From Dawidia cretensis (lineage in GTDB: Bacteria; Bacteroidota; Bacteroidia; Cytophagales; Cyclobacteriaceae): a stretch of DNA of 49,713 nucleotides. Where the stretch lies: contig NZ_JAHESE010000042.1 of the NCBI RefSeq assembly GCF_018598175.1, positions 1 to 49,713 on the forward strand, read 5' to 3'. The notes under the pieces were generated by a model. That model searched no databases. It was not told the DNA's origin and was given only the letters and a program-made list of their open reading frames with translations. Below, in pieces: positions 18,340 to 25,692 of this stretch. The position numbers were made by a program, and so were the translations under genes. The number at the start of each line of letters is the position of its first letter. The first letter of the stretch is position 1.

Positions 18340-19266
18340 ATGAAGTTAACATCATTATTCCTGGGCACATTGGCAACACTCTTATGTCTGGAAGGAAAAG
18401 CGCAGACAGTATCTTTTAAAACAGAATACATGGGAAGTTCTGGCTACTATTATCTGCCCCCGGGCGACAAACCAAAAGAAAAAATCGGCAATGCCAAAGG
18501 CTCCGCCATGGTTTACCAGGGGTCGCTCAATATACCACTATCTATGAAGTTAAATAACAACAAACGGCCGACTGCCTGGGGCATCGGCTTCGGCGGGGCA
18601 TATGTTTCGTTGAAAAATAAAAACTTCACGGAATCCATGGTTTCCGAAATTATGAATATCCAATTGGGCATTTATCACCTGCGTCCGTTGAATGACAAAT
18701 GGTCAATGAAGGCAAGCCTTGGGATGGGCATATTTGCTCCCTCGACTGATTTTTCCAAAATCAGTTTCAAAAATGTGCTGGGAAGCGGAGGCGTTGTCTT
18801 CATCCGCCACTTGAAACCTAACCTGGATATTGGGGGAGGTGTGTCTATAAATAGCTCTTTAGGATATCCCATGATATTTCCCGCAGTGTACGTTAACTGG
18901 AAGCTTAAAGGAAAATTCGATGTAAATCTTGAGCTGGTCGAAGGTTTGGAAGTATCGGCAGGGTATGGTTTCAGTGATATGTTCAAACTATCGTATGCAA
19001 TTGAAATGAACGGGCAGGCCGCCTTGTTAAAAGAGGACGGCAAAGACGTAATATTCTCCCATCAATATATCGTTACGGGATTTCGTCCAGAAGTAAAGTT
19101 CGGCAAATCAGGGTTATCAATGACCGGTATGGCAGGACTAAACTTATACCGTCCTGCTTCTTACAGCGATAGGACGCTAAAAGGGGTATTCGCATCAGAT
19201 AATGATTATTATTTCTCCGTCTCCCCGTATATCTCACTTGGTTTGAAAATGAAATTTAAACAATGA
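18340..19266 (+). CDS. Outer-membrane beta-barrel protein, DUF6268-like
   Basis: The 308-residue protein begins with a signal peptide (KLTSLFLGTLATLLCLEGKA, cut after AQ). The rest alternates amphipathic beta strands with short turns and ends in a beta strand (SLGLKMKFKQ), as in small outer-membrane barrels. The early TEYMGSSGYYYLPPGD segment resembles the DUF6268 family, recalled without a search. The stop overlaps the start of the acyltransferase (ATGA at 19263-19266), so both are made from one mRNA. With the LytSR genes upstream on the same strand, this looks like a regulated envelope module. The biochemical role is unknown. Confidence 0.7.
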   Translation: MKLTSLFLGTLATLLCLEGKAQTVSFKTEYMGSSGYYYLPPGDKPKEKIGNAKGSAMVYQGSLNIPLSMKLNNNKRPTAWGIGFGGAYVSLKNKNFTESMVSEIMNIQLGIYHLRPLNDKWSMKASLGMGIFAPSTDFSKISFKNVLGSGGVVFIRHLKPNLDIGGGVSINSSLGYPMIFPAVYVNWKLKGKFDVNLELVEGLEVSAGYGFSDMFKLSYAIEMNGQAALLKEDGKDVIFSHQYIVTGFRPEVKFGKSGLSMTGMAGLNLYRPASYSDRTLKGVFASDNDYYFSVSPYISLGLKMKFKQ

Positions 19267-20138
19267 AAGTAAGACAAGCCCTGGAGATTGTCGCATATCG
19301 AAGTGTTTACGCTGCAACGTACATTCTAAGCCTGCTACCAATGACATTCTTATATGCGATGGCGTCTTTTACTTTTTTCCTTGCTTACTACATTATTGGA
19401 TACAGAAAAGAAGTAGTAATTCAAAACGTCGCACGGTCCTTTCCAGATAAACAATACGGCGAAGTTCATGCGATTATAAAAAAGTTCTACGCTTGCTTTG
19501 CAGCGTATTTTGCCGAGATCATAAAAAGCATCTCCGTTCCTGCGGAGGTGCTCGATAAGAAACTGACGTTCGAGAATTTGGAATTGATAAATCGACACAC
19601 AGACTCAGGACGAAATGTCATTGCCTGCCTGGGACATTGTGGAAACTGGGAAATGATCAACTTCATCCCCTATAAAATTCATCAGGAGGCATACGCCGTT
19701 TACAAGCCTCTTGAATCGGAAACAATGAACAAGCTGATGATCAAACTTCGGTCTCGTTTCGGATTGAAGTTAATACCTGACACAAAAGTTATAGGCCATA
19801 TTCTATCTAAAACATCACCCCCTTGCGTCTATCTGTTTCTAACGGACCAATATCCTCCTATAAAGGAGGAAAAATATAAGTTTACGTTATTAAACCAGGA
19901 AACATACGTTTTTTCTGGCATGGAAAAATCGGCACGTACAAGTGGAGCGGCAGTCATTTACCTTCATATTACACAACTTTCCAAAGGGAGTTACAAGATA
20001 ACCTGCATACCAGTATGCGTTAGCGCAGAATCCACGAATGATGGCGAAATAACGCAAAAGTATGTAGACTTTTTAACAGAGAATATCAAAGAAGAACCGT
20101 ACGGTTGGCTATGGACGCATAAACGATGGAAAGGTTAA
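19263..20138 (+). CDS. Lipid A biosynthesis-type acyltransferase (LpxL/HtrB, LPLAT superfamily)
   Basis: The 291-residue protein has an N-terminal membrane segment (about 17-45) and the LPLAT catalytic motif H-x4-[DE] as GHCGNWE (His125, Glu130). It then has the PLES substrate-binding region near 155 and a TDQYPP segment near 195, typical of LpxL/HtrB proteins. Family members move an acyl chain from acyl-ACP to lipid A or another lipid at the inner membrane; in Bacteroidota some also serve flexirubin or aminolipid synthesis. It overlaps the barrel gene by four bases and follows LytSR. No lipid A core genes are nearby, so it is probably an accessory, regulated acyltransferase rather than the housekeeping one. 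Confidence 0.85.
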   Translation: MKVRQALEIVAYRSVYAATYILSLLPMTFLYAMASFTFFLAYYIIGYRKEVVIQNVARSFPDKQYGEVHAIIKKFYACFAAYFAEIIKSISVPAEVLDKKLTFENLELINRHTDSGRNVIACLGHCGNWEMINFIPYKIHQEAYAVYKPLESETMNKLMIKLRSRFGLKLIPDTKVIGHILSKTSPPCVYLFLTDQYPPIKEEKYKFTLLNQETYVFSGMEKSARTSGAAVIYLHITQLSKGSYKITCIPVCVSAESTNDGEITQKYVDFLTENIKEEPYGWLWTHKRWKG

Positions 20139-20168
20139 CAATGGTCTACTCAGCTCCCAACCATTGTT
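20137..20168 (+). terminator. Hairpin overlapping the acyltransferase stop, probable terminator
   Basis: AACAATGGT (20137-20145) and ACCATTGTT (20160-20168) form a perfect 9-base stem with a 14-base loop, starting within the TAA stop codon. Only one further T follows after the arm, so termination may be weak. It sits where the LytSR/barrel/acyltransferase transcript should end. Confidence 0.5.
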
Positions 20169-20461
20169 TCGCACATCGACGTAGCTTGATTGGCCGAAGG
20201 CCTCGGAACTGTACAGCGGGGCCCAGCAGATCGACCAGCCCACCCGTATTTTTGAATTTTCCAAAAGCCGTACAGACCGATTGACAACACTATGAATGGC
20301 ACCAGGAATGGCAACATGCTAACATCGATAGGCGGGAACATGACTTCATCGAAAAATATCGTTTTGTAAATATATGCCTTGTTCGGATATTGGATATGAA
20401 GTTTTAAACTGTTAGTGAGGTGGTGAGGTAACTCCCAGATACTCTTCGCCCCAGTCGCAAT
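20150..20461 (-). pseudogene. Open frame with a membrane segment, possible gene remnant
   Basis: The minus strand is open without a stop for 103 codons. The frame from the first ATG (20341) is 63 codons, but it also reads protein-like upstream (LHIQYPNKAYIYKTIFFDEV) into a hydrophobic stretch (MLPFLVPFIVLSIGLYGF) and then turns poor (proline/arginine/cysteine-rich). No start codon precedes the good part. It may be an internal piece of a lost membrane protein, or chance. I do not recognise a family. Otherwise the 20139-20469 gap holds only the hairpin at 20137 and the upstream region of the sigma gene. Confidence 0.25.
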
Positions 20462-20469
20462 TCAGTTGA

Positions 20470-21744
20470 ATGTCTAAGGCGAACAAACGACCAATGCAAT
20501 ATTCTCCGGAACATATTTCTCAACTTGTCGGTGAAATTTATCGAAATAAGTCGCGCGCAGTGTTTGCCACATTGGTCCGCTTGATTAAAGACTTTGACCT
20601 CGCCGAAGATGCCATGCACGACGCTTTTAAGACGGCGCTTGAACAATGGGGCAAAAAAGGCGTTCCGTCGAATCCGCTGGCGTGGCTCGTTTCCACTGGG
20701 CGGTTTAAAGCAATCGACCGAATCCGGCGCGAATCAAAATTCGACCCCCTGCAAGAGCAGCAAGTCTGGCAAATGGATGCTGAGGCCATTGATCCTTCCA
20801 GACTGGTCGACAAAGCTATTGAAGATGATGTGCTTCGGCTGATCTTCACCTGCTGTCATCCCGCGCTGTCGCTCGATGCACGCACGGCCATGATCATGCG
20901 TGAAGTGTGTGATCTGACCACCGAAGCGATCGCTAGCGCGTTTCTTATTACGCCATCCACCATGGCCCAACGAATTGTTCGCGCCAAGGCCCAAATTCGG
21001 GAGGCAAAAATACCGTTTGAGGTGCCGCCCGGACATGAATTGCCCGCCCGGCTCGAGACCGTACTCCAGGTGATTTACCTTGTGTTTAACGAAGGCTATT
21101 ATGCCTCATCCGGCAAGTCGGTAACCCGTGTCGACCTATCAGGCGAAGCTATCCGGCTTGGGCGCCTACTGTACATTTTGCTGCCTGATCCCGAGGTCGC
21201 AGGATTGCTTGGCCTCATGCTACTGCACGAATCCCGCCGACCGGCCCGCACTTCATCAAAGGGAGATCTCATTCTTTTGGAAGACCAGGATCGATCGCGT
21301 TGGAATCGCGATATGATTGAAGAGGGGTTGACGCTGGTAGAACAGGCATTTTCATCCAAACCACCAGGCCCCTATGCGCTACAAGCGGCCATCGCGGCCC
21401 TACATGCCGAAGCAGCGCGGCCCGATGCTACGGACTGGAGACAGATTACCGGGCTGTATAGCCTGCTGCTGCGCATAAGCCCATCTCCTATCATTGAATT
21501 AAACCGTGCTATCGCCATAGCCATGCTTAAGGGTCCTGAAGCAGGATTGCGGCAGATTGATGCGATCCTCGAGCGCGGTGACTTAAACAGCTATCATTTG
21601 GCACACTCCGCACGGGCGGAACTGTGCCGGAAAACAGGCCGTACAGACCAGGCGAAGGCCTCATGGGAACGTGCCCTCGCCCTGGCACAACAAGACCCGG
21701 AACGGCGGTTTATAGAACGAAAGCTTAGCGAACTGGGAACGTAA
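20470..21744 (+). CDS. ECF42-group RNA polymerase sigma factor with long C-terminal extension
   Basis: The 424-residue protein has sigma region 2 at about 20-90 (LIKDFDLAEDAMHDAFKTAL, WLVSTGRFKAIDRIRRES) and region 4 at about 115-175 (LRLIFTCCHPALS, VCDLTTEAIASAFL, TMAQRIVRAKAQIR). These are followed by about 240 residues of helical TPR-like extension (FNEGYYASSG, GLLGLMLLHESRR, LNRAIAIAMLKGPEAGL). This length and layout define group ECF42, in which the extension replaces an anti-sigma factor and is needed for activity. ECF42 genes are typically linked to DGPF (YCII) proteins, as here (22470). A candidate ECF42 promoter lies between this gene and the next at 21777. Confidence 0.92.
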   Translation: MSKANKRPMQYSPEHISQLVGEIYRNKSRAVFATLVRLIKDFDLAEDAMHDAFKTALEQWGKKGVPSNPLAWLVSTGRFKAIDRIRRESKFDPLQEQQVWQMDAEAIDPSRLVDKAIEDDVLRLIFTCCHPALSLDARTAMIMREVCDLTTEAIASAFLITPSTMAQRIVRAKAQIREAKIPFEVPPGHELPARLETVLQVIYLVFNEGYYASSGKSVTRVDLSGEAIRLGRLLYILLPDPEVAGLLGLMLLHESRRPARTSSKGDLILLEDQDRSRWNRDMIEEGLTLVEQAFSSKPPGPYALQAAIAALHAEAARPDATDWRQITGLYSLLLRISPSPIIELNRAIAIAMLKGPEAGLRQIDAILERGDLNSYHLAHSARAELCRKTGRTDQAKASWERALALAQQDPERRFIERKLSELGT

Positions 21745-21776
21745 TTCCCGACCGTGTAAAAAATCTCAAATATGTT

Positions 21777-21803
21777 TGTCGATTTTGTCGTCGGCCATTC
21801 GAC
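21777..21803 (+). promoter_or_regulatory. Candidate ECF42 target promoter
   Basis: TGTCGA at 21777-21782 and CGAC at 21800-21803 are 17 bases apart. From memory, the published ECF42 promoter is TGTCGA at -35 and CGA/TC at -10, which fits. It sits 47 bases before the longer start of the DHFR-like gene, whose operon includes the DGPF gene. A TAnnTTTG element (TATGTTTG, 21771-21778) overlaps it, so a housekeeping promoter is an alternative. Confidence 0.55.
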
Positions 21804-21850
21804 TACCGAATGAAAAGAAAATTAGATCACCATAAAACAAATAATGGATC

Positions 21851-22459
21851 ATGGCTGAAAACAAAAAGAACATCGAAAAAGACAATCAAATGAGAAAATT
21901 GGTACTATTCATGCATATATCCCTCGATGGGTTTGCAGCAGACCCGAACCGCGGACTGGATTTTCTTACCTATGATAAAGAGCTGGAGCAATACGCCGAT
22001 GAACTGGTTAAGACAGTAGGTTCACCGGTATATGGACGAACCACCTACCAGTTGATGGAAAGCTACTGGCCAACCGTTTTGAAAAAACCCGATGCCGACA
22101 AGCATGCGCTGGAACATGCCCAATGGGTTGAAAACGTACCTAAAATTGTGTTTTCAAAAACCCTGACCGAAGTAACCTGGAACAATACCCGACTCATAAA
22201 AGACAATATTGCCGAAGAAGTGAAAAAACTGAAACAACAGCCCGGAAAAGACCTGGCTATATTTGGCAGTCCCGGCCTGGCGGCTACCCTTATGAACCTG
22301 GGCCTGATCGACGAATACAAACTGACGGTACACCCCATTATATTGGGCAGCGGCATCAGCGTGTTCACCAACAATACCACAAAAAGTCTCCTGAAATTAG
22401 TAAACTCAAAAACCCTGAAATCAGGCGTTGTTACACTGCACTATACAACTACCCATTAA
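21851..22459 (+). CDS. Dihydrofolate reductase-like (RibD C-terminal domain) family protein
   Basis: The protein has the typical opening MRKLVLFMHISLDGFAA (Met14, ATG 21890), then a VYGRTTYQLMESYWP segment, a VFSKTLTEVTWNNTRLI strand-turn, the nucleotide-binding DLAIFGSPGLAATLMNLGLIDEY, and LTVHPIILGSGISVF near the end. This is the RibD_C/DHFR-like fold of small stand-alone NADPH-dependent reductases. The substrate is unknown; most members are not true folate reductases. Translation may begin at 21851 or, more likely by family comparison, at 21890. The gene lies between the ECF42 sigma and the DGPF gene on the same strand with an 11-base gap to the latter, so it is a probable ECF42 target. 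Confidence 0.85.
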   Translation: MAENKKNIEKDNQMRKLVLFMHISLDGFAADPNRGLDFLTYDKELEQYADELVKTVGSPVYGRTTYQLMESYWPTVLKKPDADKHALEHAQWVENVPKIVFSKTLTEVTWNNTRLIKDNIAEEVKKLKQQPGKDLAIFGSPGLAATLMNLGLIDEYKLTVHPIILGSGISVFTNNTTKSLLKLVNSKTLKSGVVTLHYTTTH

Positions 22460-22469
22460 TGTGAACCCT

Positions 22470-22865
22470 ATGAAATACATCTGTCTTGGATATATGAATG
22501 AAGAAGTTTGGGAAACACTATCCGAAAACGAACGGAACACCTTTATGGACGAGTGTTTCAGCTATGATAAGGAGCTTCGCGAGAATGGCCACTTCGCAGG
22601 TGGCGAGGGCCTGCAGGAAGCCCGGAATGCTGCCACATTGAGATGGCGCAGTGGCAAGGTCTCCGTGACCGATGGCCCCTTCGCCGAAAGCAAAGAACAG
22701 ATCGGTGGCATCATGATACTGGAAGCCACCGATCTGAATCATGCTGTCCGCCTGCTGTCAAAGCATCCCTCTCTCCGGCTGGGACGCGGAGGTAATAGTT
22801 GGGAAATCCGGCCGGCTGTCGACCTGACACCCTTTATGGAAGAGAGCAGTCGGCGAAAGTCATGA
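22470..22865 (+). CDS. YCII-related DGPF-family protein
   Basis: The start is set at ATG 22470 (MKYICLGYMNEEVW), the usual family beginning; the frame is open from 22428, but that part overlaps the previous gene. The protein is 131 residues. The signature DGPF is at residues 68-71 in VTDGPFAESKEQIGG, followed by LEATDLNHAVRLLSKHP and RGGNSWEIRPAV. Such small ferredoxin-like-fold proteins are the conserved companions of ECF41/ECF42 sigma factors; their function is unresolved. It is the last gene of the ECF42 cluster, 11 bases after the DHFR-like gene. Confidence 0.92.
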   Translation: MKYICLGYMNEEVWETLSENERNTFMDECFSYDKELRENGHFAGGEGLQEARNAATLRWRSGKVSVTDGPFAESKEQIGGIMILEATDLNHAVRLLSKHPSLRLGRGGNSWEIRPAVDLTPFMEESSRRKS

Positions 22866-22941
22866 CTTTTAACGTAACTTTACCTATTTCCATGCTCAAC
22901 ATAAAATCTCCAGTATAAATTTAATAGCGTTCAATAAGCAA

Positions 22942-23826
22942 ATGCCCAGTCGAAAGTTATGGCGTTATGGTCATGTAGGAATACTGCTGATCAGCATCCT
23001 GTCTTGCTCAAAAACACGCGAAGACATTCAATGTGACACGTACTCCACAACTGAATTTGGAAGTAGCGCGGCTAGCAAGCCATTGTTTCCATATCTCGCC
23101 AGGTGGGTGAATTGGCAGTCTATGGAAGGCCAGGTACCTGTCGCTCAGCGAAGACAATTTATGGATACTGTTTACTGGCACAACTCCATGTACGGACCCA
23201 TAGACGGAAATGCTGATTATACCCACGTGTTTGATATGAACGCTGACGGTGCTACCGACTATGTTTACTCCGGTCCCGGGCCGGGATTTGATACCAAAGA
23301 AATGATAGCCGTCTTTAAGATAAATAACATGGCGTTTTCCGTATTAGGATCGTTGAAGTCAATGGACTTCGAAAGCCGCGTTCTAAAAAGGCTATATTTT
23401 GAGCGCACGATCGAGACAGACTCCGCAAATGTTACACAGCAGATTTCCTACGAAATCGACTACAACAATAAAAAGCCAACGTTAAGGAAATTCTTCCAGA
23501 GTGAAATGTCCGACACCACTGAGTTGCCAACATCACTATATGAAAAGTATCCGGTCAGAACATTTTGCAGTGATTCCATTATTTTCAGTTCGCGACCGCA
23601 GGCTATAGACGCGACTCACAGCCAATTCATAACAACCAGGCGGGGACTGGTTCTTGGAGAAAAAATTGATTCCAATAACAAAAAGTGGCTGTTCATTGCT
23701 ATTACATCAACGGGAGAAGCCATGGGAAGTGGCGACAACATATATCAGGTTGGGTGGACACCTGAAACAAGACGGAATGATCGTAAAATTCTCGCTCAGG
23801 CCTTAGAGATGGAACGCGACCAATAG
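22942..23826 (+). CDS. Hypothetical lipoprotein
   Basis: This 294-residue protein starts with a lipoprotein signal (VGILLISILSCSKT, Cys about residue 22). I do not recognise a domain. A FDMNADGATDYVYSG segment near residue 95 resembles a single EF-hand-like or FG-GAP-type calcium loop (D-x-N-x-D-G-x-x-D), but there is no repeat. Mixed alpha/beta composition follows. It lies 76 bases after the DGPF gene on the same strand and overlaps by 24 bases, tail to tail, with the ECF sigma gene on the minus strand. Whether it belongs to the ECF42 operon is open. Confidence 0.7.
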   Translation: MPSRKLWRYGHVGILLISILSCSKTREDIQCDTYSTTEFGSSAASKPLFPYLARWVNWQSMEGQVPVAQRRQFMDTVYWHNSMYGPIDGNADYTHVFDMNADGATDYVYSGPGPGFDTKEMIAVFKINNMAFSVLGSLKSMDFESRVLKRLYFERTIETDSANVTQQISYEIDYNNKKPTLRKFFQSEMSDTTELPTSLYEKYPVRTFCSDSIIFSSRPQAIDATHSQFITTRRGLVLGEKIDSNNKKWLFIAITSTGEAMGSGDNIYQVGWTPETRRNDRKILAQALEMERDQ

Positions 23827-24381
23827 CAGCAGGGTAAAATCCTTGAGCGCCAGCCGTATGACCTTGAGCGATTTGGTCAGATGATACTCGATCGCTTTCT
23901 CGGACAGATTGAGTCTTTCGGCGATCTCCCGGTTGGGAACTCCCTCCAGGCGGCTGAGGCGAAACACGCTTCTGGATTTCTCCGGCAGTGTCTCCACGCA
24001 GGTTTCCACAGCTTGCATCAATTCGTTGAATTCCACCTCGCGGCGTGTGGACTCTTCCTGCTGCGGGATAAACGCTTTGTAGTAATCCCAATATTTTTTT
24101 CGCACCAGCTGCGCCTCAATATAGTTGATCGATTTATTCCGGAGACAGGTGAAGATGAATGCATCGACATTGCTGATGGACAAGGTGGCGCGTTTGTCCC
24201 AGAGGGTAGTAAAAAGATCTTGAACGATCTCCTCCGTGACGGACTGCGAGCGCACTTTGGAATAGGTGATGTGATACGCCTTTTTCCAATAGCGGCGGAC
24301 AAATTCAGAGAAGGCCTGTGCGTCATCATTTCGTATGGCGCTCAAGAGTTGCTCATCACTATAGGTCTCGCATGCGTTCAA
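23803..24381 (-). CDS. ECF RNA polymerase sigma factor (FecI/RpoE-like) of polysaccharide locus 2
   Basis: The 192-residue protein has sigma region 2 (DAQAFSEFVRRYWKKAYHI, EEIVQDLFTTLWDKRATL, DAFIFTCLRNKSINYIE, about 20-95) and region 4 (LPEKSRSVFRLSRLEGVPNREIAERL and KAIEYHLTKSLKVIRLAL, about 130-180). This is the Bacteroidota type paired with FecR-like anti-sigma factors. It is transcribed away from fecR, with 133 bases between the two starts, instead of in tandem with it. Its last 24 bases overlap the end of the convergent lipoprotein gene. It likely drives the susCD operon at 25693 when SusC is occupied. Confidence 0.93.
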   Translation of the reverse strand: MNACETYSDEQLLSAIRNDDAQAFSEFVRRYWKKAYHITYSKVRSQSVTEEIVQDLFTTLWDKRATLSISNVDAFIFTCLRNKSINYIEAQLVRKKYWDYYKAFIPQQEESTRREVEFNELMQAVETCVETLPEKSRSVFRLSRLEGVPNREIAERLNLSEKAIEYHLTKSLKVIRLALKDFTLLLLVAFHL

Positions 24382-24514
24382 CAGAACAGTTTTAGGTTAA
24401 TACAATGTTACCATACCCGGTTTAAAAAACCAAGCTTCGATTGCACAACCGATTGATTTTACATTTTTTTCAAAAAGAGTTTAGGAATTGCCGCTGGTTC
24501 CCTGTCTACCAGTT

Positions 24515-25546
24515 ATGACGCAAGAAGAATTCCGTTACTTATTAAAGAAATACAAGACCGGGGTTGCCACCTCTGCCGAGCGTGAGCTGATCGAGCAATG
24601 GTACGACACCCTGGGCCGGGGGGAGCTCACGCACATGAGCCCCGATGAGGAACTGGCCCTGGAAAAGCAGTTTCGGGCACACATCGATCACTATATAGCT
24701 ACTGCTGCAAAAACCGGGAAACAGCGCTTCCTGGGCTTCTGGCAGACTGCGGCAATCGCCGCCAGCCTTTTACTGGTGTGTGTTTTCCTTGCCTATTTCT
24801 ATTCACCGGGATCGATACCAGAGCAGGTAACAACCATACCGGTGCGTTCGGCAGAAGATGCTGACGAACTGGTGACCGTGGCTGCCACCGAACTGCGCCG
24901 TGTGCAACTTACAGATGGCAGTACAGTAACACTCCAGCCCGGCAGCACACTTAGCTATGATGCACACAACTATAACGATACCCGACGGGAGATCTTTCTG
25001 CAAGGCGAAGGCTTCTTTGAAGTGGCGCGCGATGCGCAAAGACCCTTTTATGTATTTACAGGCGAAGTGGCTACCAGGGTGCTGGGTACTTCCTTTACAG
25101 TAAAGACCGTCGGTTCCAAGGGGGAGATTATCGTAGCGGTTAACACCGGGCGGGTAGCGGTTGCCACAAGGCAGCGCGAGCTGTTCGGGCTCAAAGCATC
25201 CTATCAACAGGAAGCCGTACTGACACCCAATCAACAGGCGGTTTTTAATATCGATAAAAAACTACTTTCTACGGGGCTGGTCGATGCACCGCAGGTGATC
25301 TCTCCAGAGACAACGCCCGAGCAAATGGCGTTCGACGATATAGCACTCGCCGAGATACTGGAAGATCTGGAGCAGGCGTATCAGGTCGATATCGTGTTCG
25401 ACCCCGAGCGGATCAGCGCATGCTTTGTCACTGCCAAATTTGACAAGGAAAACCTCTTTGAACGTCTTGACATCATCTGCAAGGCCGCCGGAGCACATTA
25501 CGTCGTGTCGGGCGCTCAGATTATCATATCCAATAAAATGCCTTAG
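24515..25546 (+). CDS. FecR-family anti-sigma factor
   Basis: The start is ATG 24515 (MTQEEFRYLLKKYKTG), preferred over an upstream TTG at 24488. The 343-residue protein has a cytoplasmic N-terminal sigma-binding segment (about 1-75), one transmembrane helix (about 79-100), a periplasmic FecR domain (about 115-225; LTDGSTVTLQPGSTLSY, FLQGEGFFEVARD, VLGTSFTVKT), and a C-terminal STN-like domain (about 270-340; FDDIALAEILEDLEQAY). In this system the STN domain of SusC contacts FecR, which then releases the sigma factor. The sigma is divergent at 23803 and SusC follows on the same strand 147 bases downstream. Confidence 0.95.
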   Translation: MTQEEFRYLLKKYKTGVATSAERELIEQWYDTLGRGELTHMSPDEELALEKQFRAHIDHYIATAAKTGKQRFLGFWQTAAIAASLLLVCVFLAYFYSPGSIPEQVTTIPVRSAEDADELVTVAATELRRVQLTDGSTVTLQPGSTLSYDAHNYNDTRREIFLQGEGFFEVARDAQRPFYVFTGEVATRVLGTSFTVKTVGSKGEIIVAVNTGRVAVATRQRELFGLKASYQQEAVLTPNQQAVFNIDKKLLSTGLVDAPQVISPETTPEQMAFDDIALAEILEDLEQAYQVDIVFDPERISACFVTAKFDKENLFERLDIICKAAGAHYVVSGAQIIISNKMP

Positions 25547-25586
25547 CCTATGCACATCGTGTAAGCCACCCGCTATAAAAAAATGA

Positions 25587-25615
25587 AGCTGCTGATGATT
25601 GCACCATCAGCAGCT
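25587..25615. terminator. Perfect 11-base-pair hairpin between fecR and susC
   Basis: AGCTGCTGATG (25587-25597) pairs with CATCAGCAGCT (25605-25615) around a 7-base loop. On the plus strand no T run follows, so for the fecR-susC direction it may be an RNA-processing or stability element. On the minus strand it would be followed by a run of seven T, a better terminator shape, but no minus gene uses it. A second short stem (GTTTTTG 25656-25662, CAAAAAC 25674-25680) lies just before the susC ATG. Confidence 0.5.
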
Positions 25616-25692
25616 CGTTGTACCCGCCAGCATCCCAGGGATGCAGGACAGATTTGTTTTTGCCTTTTGTCAACAAAAACCTCGGTTAAGAT

